From contig JAVGWX010000003.1 in assembly GCA_036924085.1 (NCBI GenBank), positions 117,115,264 to 117,179,263 on the forward strand: 64,000 bases of DNA, written 5' to 3'. How positions within the stretch are numbered: position 1 is the stretch's first letter; each line of letters begins with the position of its first letter. A program made the position numbers and the translations under genes. The notes under the pieces are model-generated. The model saw nothing but the letters and a program-made list of their open reading frames with translations, did no database searches and was not told where the DNA came from. Positions 58,801 through 64,000 of this stretch are shown here, piece by piece. Origin of the DNA: Ariolimax columbianus (taxonomy: Eukaryota > Mollusca > Gastropoda > Stylommatophora > Arionidae).

Positions 58801-58826
58801 AAAATGCGGAGCTTCGTCTATTGAGC
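55825..58826 (-). mobile_element. I-like LINE copy E in the array
   Basis: Flanked by an 11-bp duplication CACCTAGGTAC (55814-55824 and 58827-58837) that includes a G variant rare in the array, so it is a real target-site duplication. It is truncated at the 5' end inside the endonuclease region and has an internal in-frame deletion. Confidence 0.95.
55851..58757 (-). CDS. LINE copy E ORF2 with 141-residue internal deletion
   Basis: 968 residues, starting MEVRDSNCIVVGDFNSHLER within the endonuclease. The end of the endonuclease, the RT up to SSMFADDLAMWTSEKN, and RNase H (AYTDGSV, LLTDAL, WVPSHCNIQGNEEADRLAKE) are kept. After SEKN the sequence jumps to QAMRIITGGM, removing about 423 bp (the RT thumb region) compared with copies A and F, without a frameshift. 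The deletion should destroy RT function even though the frame is open. Confidence 0.93.
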   Translation of the reverse strand: MEVRDSNCIVVGDFNSHLERWGYSDTDSRGDEVEDWEIDANLSLIHRPEDSPSFYSRTWHTTSTPDLAFSTQDIHYKIDRQVLNQLAGSDHRPIRLTIDMEVGPQETKPLPRWNYKRADWDRFAILTDGLCETINTRNTKMKPMVESLSKAIMQAATETIPRGARKNYKPYWNDELQKVEDAVTNARNMAEREKSVEANIALKAAAAKYKHTLKQTARESWKNKTESLNLDKEGNKLWKLVRAMNDETPSNKQITIKQGENLITGKKAANAFVDHYARANHIEVPADKHTDISEELKGHENINTAPEEHMMAKLTMREMEEAMRTLKRRKSPGKDGITNEMLMGLGQTAKKKLLSVLNQSWKRGIVPQAWKDAILVPVPKTGKDKTDPNGYRPISLLSCVGKLMERMINTRLMWHLEEKRILIPQQAGFRQHRSTEDQVILIAQEIEDAYQAQKHTVAVWVDLEKAFDKVWKDGLRVKLRRSDVCGKMYKWINHYLKQRTARVQVQGQMSKKVTLEQGVPQGGVLSPTLFLVYINDITENIPRRVHSSMFADDLAMWTSEKNQAMRIITGGMKSTPIVELEKITKLQSMTDRRDCRAQLQSEKLRRLTDHPMYQRLNNLGTGKLKRRNFAEIAKAKMHEDPINALTTPKPITTVRKPTWRQDIFPEVVENIPGIGNKNCQTEKERRDTTLSFITKSYPSMDWTHAYTDGSVTNTTQNGGAGAFLNLPNGRKITLSFATGKYTSNFSAEAEALRAAVEEMVTHSENESHIVLLTDALEVVTALKSQKNTELNDLRAALCKLCQQSAPKRVVVQWVPSHCNIQGNEEADRLAKEGARLPQIDTSMTYEESKRLIKARYMSKWETEHTGYTKNDAYYQLNRREQVVVFRLRTGHNRLRYHLFNKLKIGCTDECPCGTGKMTTEHLLQNCPTYEDQREQMWPLPVELQDKLYGSGESLRMTAAFFEKIMVTV

Positions 58827-59187
58827 CACCTAGGTACAACATGGGTAACTAATAGTAAGAACGCCTAGATACAACATGGATCACTAATAGTAAGCATGAC
58901 TAGATACAACATGGGCCACTAATAGTAAGAACACCTAGGTACAACATGGGTCACTAATAGTAAGAACGCCTAGATACAACATATGTCACTAATAGTAAGA
59001 ACGCCTAGATACAACATGGGTCACTAATAGTAAGAGCGCCTAGATACAACATATGTCACTAATAGTAAGAACGCCTAGATACAACATGGGTCACTAATAG
59101 TAAGAACGCCTAGATACAACATGGGTCACTAATAGTAAGAACGCCTAGGTACAACATGGGTCACTAATAGTAAGAAAGCCTAGATAC
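58827..59187. repeat. 35-bp minisatellite, segment 4 (about 10 units)
   Basis: Contains several CCTAGGTAC variant units that match the variant duplicated around copy E. Confidence 0.97.
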
Positions 59188-62100
59188 TTCTTCTTCTTCT
59201 TCTTCTGCGTACACAGTCAGACAGCAACCATTATTTTTTCGAAAAAAGCGGCGGTCGTCCTGAGACTCTCGCCACTACCATAGAGCTTGTCTTGCAGTTC
59301 CGCTGGCAATGGCCACATCTGCTCTCTCTGATCCCCGTATGTCGGGCAGTTCTGCAGCAGATGTTCAGTTGTCATTTTACCAGTACCGCACGGGCATTCG
59401 TCGGTACACCCTATCTTCAATTTGTTGAATAGGTGGTACCTCAGTCTATTGTGGCCAGTGCGAAGTCTGAAGACAACGACCTGCTCTCTTCGGTTCAACT
59501 GGTAATAGGCATCGTTTTTGGTGTAACCAGTATGTTCGGTTTCCCATTTGGTAATGTACCTGGCTTTGATAAGCCGTTTTGACTCTTCGTACGTCATACT
59601 GGTATCTGTTTGTGGTAGCCTTGCACCTTCTTTTGCCAGTCTGTCTGCCTCCTCGTTGCCTTGGATGTTGCAGTGTGACGGAACCCACTGTACCACTACC
59701 CTTTTTGGTGCGGACAGCTGGCACAGTTTGCAGAGTGCTGCTCTTAAGTCAGTAAGCTCAGTGTTTTTCTGGCTTTTTAGCGCTGTGACTACGGCGAGAG
59801 CATCTGTCAACAAGACTATGTGGCTCTCATTTTCACTGTGTGTTGCCATTTCTTCCACTGCCGCCCTCAGTGCCTCTGCCTCCGCTCTGAAATTGCTTGT
59901 GTACTTACCAGTAGCGAATGACAGTGTTATTTTTCTGCCATTTGGTAGGTTCAGGAATGCTCCTGCCCCTCCGTTCTGTGTAGTGTTTGTTACAGAACCG
60001 TCGGTGTATGCATGGGTCCAGTCCGTGCTTGGGTAGCTTTTCGTTATGAAGCTTAGGGTAGTGTCTCTCCTTTCTTTTTCGGTCTGGCAGTTTTTGTTTG
60101 CAATACCTGGTATATTTTCTACCACCTCTGGAAATATGTCCTGCCTCCAAGTAGGTTTTCGTACAGTAGTGATGGGTTTTGGTGTTGTTAGTGCGTTTAT
60201 GGGATCTTCGTGCATCTTTGCTTTGGCTATTTCTGCAAAGTTTCTCCGCTTTAGTTTCCCAGTTCCCAAATTGTTTAGCCTCTGGTACATTGGATGGTCC
60301 GTCAGTCTTCGGAGTTTCTCTGACTGCAGCTGGGCTCTGCAGTCTCTTCTGTCGGTCATGGATTGCAGTTTTGTAATCTTTTCAAGTTCTACAATTGGCG
60401 TTGACTTCATGCCACATGTTATGATTCTCATAGCTTGGTTTTGAAGTTTGTTAACTTTATCGAAGTTCGCCTTCGCTGCTGTTGTCCATGCCGCGATGCC
60501 ATACTCGAGAACTGGTCTCACTCTTCCAGTGTACAGTTTCTTTAGTATGCCTTCGTCTGCTCCCCAGCTTGTGCCAGCAAGTTTCCTCATGATCGCCATT
60601 CTTTCTCTGGCTTTCATTCGGTTTCTCTCAATCTGACTTTTCCATGTCATGCGCCGATCAAATGTGACTCCCAGATAGGTTGGCTTGTCGTTTGGCTGCA
60701 GGATTTTGCCATTTAGGCTTAATTTGGTACTTTGGGGTTTTAATGAGAGCGAGAATATTGTGCACGTGGTTTTCTCCTCGTTTATTTTGACCAGCCATGA
60801 GTTCGCCCACTCTTCCAGCGATGTTAGGGCCGTTTGCATCCGATTTCTTGCTATGGTGAGATTCTTTTCAGAAGTCCACATAGCCAGATCGTCTGCAAAC
60901 ATTGAGCTATGGACTCTTCTTGGTATATTCTCTGTAATATCGTTTATATATACCAGGAAGAGTGTGGGGGACAGTACTCCCCCTTGGGGTACTCCCTGCT
61001 CGAGTGTCACCTTTTTGCTCATCTGCCCTTGTACTTGGACTCTGGCCGTTCTTTGTTTGAGGTAGTGGTTGATCCACTTGTACATCTTCCCACAAACATC
61101 ACTTTTTCTTAACTTGACTCTAAGTCCGTCCTTCCAGACTTTGTCAAATGCCTTTTCCAGATCCACCCAAACAGCTACTGTGTGTTTCTGTGCCTGGTAG
61201 GCATCTTCTATCTCCTGGGCTATGAGGATGACCTGGTCCTCAGTGGATCTGTGCTGTCTAAAGCCGGCTTGCTGTGGAATTAGTATTCGTTTTTCTTCCA
61301 GATGCCACATCAGTCTGGTGTTTATCATCCGTTCCATCAGCTTGCCGACACAGCTCAGTAGGCTTATGGGCCTGTATCCATTCGGATCTGTTTTGTCCTT
61401 TCCTGTTTTTGGTACTGGTACCAGTATTGCATCCTTCCATGCCTGGGGTACAATACCCCTTTTCCAGCTTTGGTTCAGGACTGATAGTAGTTTTTTCTTC
61501 GCTGTTTGGCCCAGCCCCATCAGCATTTCGTTTGTTATCCCGTCTTTTCCGGGCGATTTCCTTTTCTTTAGTGTTCTCATAGCCTCTTCCATTTCGCGCA
61601 TGGTTAGTTTGGCCATCATGTGCTCTTCAGGAGCCGTATTTATGTTTTCGTGTCCCTTTAGCTCTTCGCTAATGTCTGTATGCTTATCTGCAGGGACCTC
61701 GATGTGGTTTGCTCTGGCATAGTGATCGACAAAGGCGTTTGCGGCTTTCTTACCTGTGATCAAGTTCTCGCCCTGCTTGATAGTAATTTGTTTATTTGAC
61801 GGGGTTTCGTCGTTCATGGCTCTGACTAGCTTCCATAGCTTGTTCCCTTCTTTGTCCAGGTTTAAACTTTCTGTTTTATTTTTCCAACTTTCTCTTGCTG
61901 TTTGCTTGAGAGTGTGTTTGTACTTCGCCGTGGCGGCTTTGAGGGCGATGTTTGCCTCCATGGATTTTTCACGTTCTGCCACGTTCCTAGCATTTGTTAC
62001 TGTATCTTCCACTTTCTGCAACTCATCATTCCAGTAGGGCTTATAGTTTTTCCTAGCTCCTCTTGGGATGGTTTCAGTGGCGGCTTGCATTATTGCCTTG

Positions 62101-62594
62101 CTTAGGCTCTCTACCATGGGCTTCATTTTGGTGTTTCGTGTGTTGATGGTTTCACACAGCCCATCTGTCAGGATTGCAAATCTGTCCCAGTCGGCTCGTT
62201 TGTAATTCCAACGTGGGAGCGGTTTTGTTTCCTGTGGGCCTACTTCCATGTCAATGGTTAGCCTGATCGGCCTGTGGTCGCTACCTGCCAGTTGGTTTAG
62301 CACCTGGCGGCCTATTTTATAGTGTATGTCCTGTGTGGAGAAGGCCAAATCTGGAGTCGAGGTGGTATGCCATGTTCTTGAATAGAAGCTAGGGCTATCC
62401 TCCGGCCTATTGATTAGGGAGAGATTTGCATCTATCTCCCAATCTTCCACTTCGTCACCTCTGCTGTCTGTGTCAGAGTATCCCCATCTCTCCGAGTGGC
62501 TGTTGAAATCTCCAACTACTATGCAGTTGGAGTCTCTGACCTCCACGCTCGAGAGCGATAGGTCTCTGTTTGGTGGTCCGTACAGATTGAAAAT
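59188..62594 (-). mobile_element. I-like LINE copy F in the array
   Basis: Inserted after TAGATAC (59181-59187), with a (GAA)n tail. The 5' end (near 62594) is about 20 bp from the truncation point of copy E in element coordinates. No clear target duplication: the right junction reads AATAATATAGTAAG. Confidence 0.93.
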
Positions 62595-62633
62595 AATAAT
62601 ATAGTAAGCATGACTAGATACAATGTGGGCCAC
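59217..62633 (-). CDS. LINE copy F ORF2: endonuclease end, RT, RNase H
   Basis: 1138 residues with no internal stop. The first codons (MAHIVSSHAYY) come from the antisense of array units; element sequence starts near IFNLYGPPNRDLS. Endonuclease end VVGDFNSHSERWG and GSDHRPI; RT with NGYRPISLLS, VWVDLEKAFDKVW, QGVPQGGVLSP, MFADDLAMW; RNase H with AYTDGSV, RAEAEALRAAVEE, LLTDAL, WVPSHCNIQGNEEADRLAKE; Cys-His CPCGTGKMTTEHLLQNC; ends FFEKIMVAV. All RT and RNase H catalytic residues are visible. The endonuclease N-terminus is missing, so it is not autonomous. Confidence 0.95.
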   Translation of the reverse strand: MAHIVSSHAYYIIIFNLYGPPNRDLSLSSVEVRDSNCIVVGDFNSHSERWGYSDTDSRGDEVEDWEIDANLSLINRPEDSPSFYSRTWHTTSTPDLAFSTQDIHYKIGRQVLNQLAGSDHRPIRLTIDMEVGPQETKPLPRWNYKRADWDRFAILTDGLCETINTRNTKMKPMVESLSKAIMQAATETIPRGARKNYKPYWNDELQKVEDTVTNARNVAEREKSMEANIALKAATAKYKHTLKQTARESWKNKTESLNLDKEGNKLWKLVRAMNDETPSNKQITIKQGENLITGKKAANAFVDHYARANHIEVPADKHTDISEELKGHENINTAPEEHMMAKLTMREMEEAMRTLKKRKSPGKDGITNEMLMGLGQTAKKKLLSVLNQSWKRGIVPQAWKDAILVPVPKTGKDKTDPNGYRPISLLSCVGKLMERMINTRLMWHLEEKRILIPQQAGFRQHRSTEDQVILIAQEIEDAYQAQKHTVAVWVDLEKAFDKVWKDGLRVKLRKSDVCGKMYKWINHYLKQRTARVQVQGQMSKKVTLEQGVPQGGVLSPTLFLVYINDITENIPRRVHSSMFADDLAMWTSEKNLTIARNRMQTALTSLEEWANSWLVKINEEKTTCTIFSLSLKPQSTKLSLNGKILQPNDKPTYLGVTFDRRMTWKSQIERNRMKARERMAIMRKLAGTSWGADEGILKKLYTGRVRPVLEYGIAAWTTAAKANFDKVNKLQNQAMRIITCGMKSTPIVELEKITKLQSMTDRRDCRAQLQSEKLRRLTDHPMYQRLNNLGTGKLKRRNFAEIAKAKMHEDPINALTTPKPITTVRKPTWRQDIFPEVVENIPGIANKNCQTEKERRDTTLSFITKSYPSTDWTHAYTDGSVTNTTQNGGAGAFLNLPNGRKITLSFATGKYTSNFRAEAEALRAAVEEMATHSENESHIVLLTDALAVVTALKSQKNTELTDLRAALCKLCQLSAPKRVVVQWVPSHCNIQGNEEADRLAKEGARLPQTDTSMTYEESKRLIKARYITKWETEHTGYTKNDAYYQLNRREQVVVFRLRTGHNRLRYHLFNKLKIGCTDECPCGTGKMTTEHLLQNCPTYGDQREQMWPLPAELQDKLYGSGESLRTTAAFFEKIMVAV

Positions 62634-63312
62634 TAATAGTAAGCATGACTAGATACAACATGGGTGACTAATATTAAGCATGACTAGATACAACATGGGT
62701 CACTAATAGTAAGCATGACTAGATACAACATGGGCCACTAATAGTAAGCATGACTAGATACAACATGGGCCACTAATAGTAAGAACGCCTAGATACAACA
62801 TAGGTCACTAATAGTAAGAACGCCTAGATACTACAAGAGTCACTAATAGTAAGAACGCCTAGATAAAACATGGGCCACTAATAGTAAGAACGCCTAGAAA
62901 CAACATGGGTCACTAATAGTAAGAACGCCTAGGTACAACATGGGTCACTAATAGTAAGAACGCCTAGATACAACATATGTCACTAATAGTAAGAACGCTT
63001 AGATACAACATGGGTCACTAATAGTAAGAGCGCCTAGATACAACATGGGTCACTAATAGTAAGCATGACTAGATACAATGTGGGCCACTAATAGTAAGCA
63101 TGACTAGATACAACATGGGTGACTAATATTAAGCATGACTAGATACAACATGGGCCACTAATAGTAAGCATGACTAGATACAACATGGGCCACTAATAGT
63201 AAGAACGCCTAGATACAACATAGGTCACTAATAGTAAGAACGCCTAGATACTACAAGAGTCACTAATAGTAAGAACGCCTAGATACAACATGGGCCACTA
63301 ATAGTAAGCACA
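62595..63312. repeat. 35-bp minisatellite, segment 5 (about 20 units), with duplication
   Basis: A block at about 62607-62840 recurs at about 63059-63290, sharing rare variants such as ACAATGTGGGCC and ACTAATATTAAG. This implies a recent segmental duplication of about 13 units. The array ends near 63312. Confidence 0.95.
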
Positions 63313-63459
63313 CCTATGAATTCGCTGATTTTCATTTTTTCTAAACCAGAAGCACGTGCATTCTCGTTCTTTTATAATAAATATTCAGAGCTTTGACAAT
63401 ATCTTGCTTCTCAAATGAAAACGTAATGAGCAGAATAAATTAAACGCGAAAAACTTTTC

Positions 63460-64000
63460 AATATTTAGATCCTGGGGGACTGACGGCTTGCGTTCTTGTT
63501 CTCAGATTCTGAGAAACTAGTGGCATTTGTGTCTTATTCTCACATATTGAGCATGCAACGACAACAGGCCATTCTTGTATATGGAGTATACTTTCCATAC
63601 CCAACCATTTTTTGTCATCGTTGGAGCTAAAAAAGAGCTGTGACAGATTTGTCACACACATAAATACACGAAACTGCAGCATTACAAAAATCGTTGGAAT
63701 CCTAAATAAAGCTTTTGCAAGCTGCTGCTGAGACCATTCCCAGAGGGACAAGGAAGAAAGACAAACCATGCTGAAGTGAAGAGTTACAAACACGAGGATG
63801 AATTACCAGATGCTAAAAACTTGGAAGAAAGAGAACAGTCAACCGAAGCGAACATTTTCTCTCAAAGATATCACTGCAAAATATTAAAGAACTGTAAATC
63901 AAACAACATGGGATAGATGGAAAAAGAAAACCGAATCTCTCAACATAGACAATGACGGAAACAAACTTTGTAAACTAGCTAGAACACTGAAGAACGAAGG
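63460..64000 (+). mobile_element. Diverged relative of the I-like LINE, cut by the window end
   Basis: Plus-strand reading in broken frames parallels the endonuclease-to-RT linker of copies A, E and F: CDRFVTHINTRN (63640-63675), AAAETIPRGTRKKDKP (63721-63770), EEREQSTEANI, and TTWDRWKKKTESLNIDNDGN with KLCKLARTLKNE at the right edge. Stops occur after DKPC and in TRG. Similarity is partial, so it is a different, older subfamily. Direction is opposite to copies C to F. Confidence 0.75.

Noticed and set aside
50296..63312. CRISPR-like array of regular 35-bp repeats
   Set aside because: Units are contiguous with no unique spacers, there are no cas genes, and the setting is eukaryotic. It is a minisatellite.

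Overview
The window looks like an intron-rich, repeat-dense invertebrate nuclear genome. A mollusc, probably a gastropod, is my best guess: the clues are the 18S rRNA sequence, tRNA-headed SINEs, many RTE/CR1/I-type non-LTR retrotransposon pieces, and the receptor family described next. There are no operons or bacterial features. The organism call is inference; no search was possible.

One host gene can be assembled. Six exons on the minus strand (48748-48919, 47106-47196, 26619-26800, 22903-23117, 10622-10800, 7636-7797) join with GT/AG borders and matching codon phases. Together they encode about 332 residues of a class A seven-helix G-protein-coupled receptor of the invertebrate peptide-receptor type. 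Only the N-terminal exon(s) before TM1 are missing. The gene covers at least 41.3 kb for about 1 kb of coding sequence, so most of the window is its introns.

Intron contents: about a dozen decayed RTE-type LINE fragments on both strands; a CR1-like LINE (31.56-34.33 kb); a mariner transposase relic (44.06-45.06 kb); tRNA-headed SINEs; several short dispersed repeats; and many tandem arrays. At 18.3-21.1 kb lie the 5' 655 nt of an 18S rRNA gene with probable external transcribed spacer, an internally deleted junction, and a composite repeat that carries its own 18S patch. A second copy of that composite is at 29.85-31.55 kb. Two minisatellites (67 bp at 41.3-42.6 kb and 33 bp at 24.86-25.29 kb) grew inside the C-terminal coding part of RTE elements.

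Upstream of the last recognised exon, 50.3-63.3 kb is a 35-bp minisatellite (about 136 units, two main subtypes) split by four insertions of one LINE family with endonuclease, reverse transcriptase and RNase H domains. All four lie in the same orientation and enter at the same base of the unit (CTAGATAC / (TTC)n on the plus strand). They are truncated at different 5' points, and two carry target-site duplications of 11-13 bp. The same family has two more copies in tandem at 13.2-18.3 kb. This apparent affinity of a young LINE for a satellite repeat is the most interesting signal in the window. A diverged relative runs off the right edge on the plus strand.
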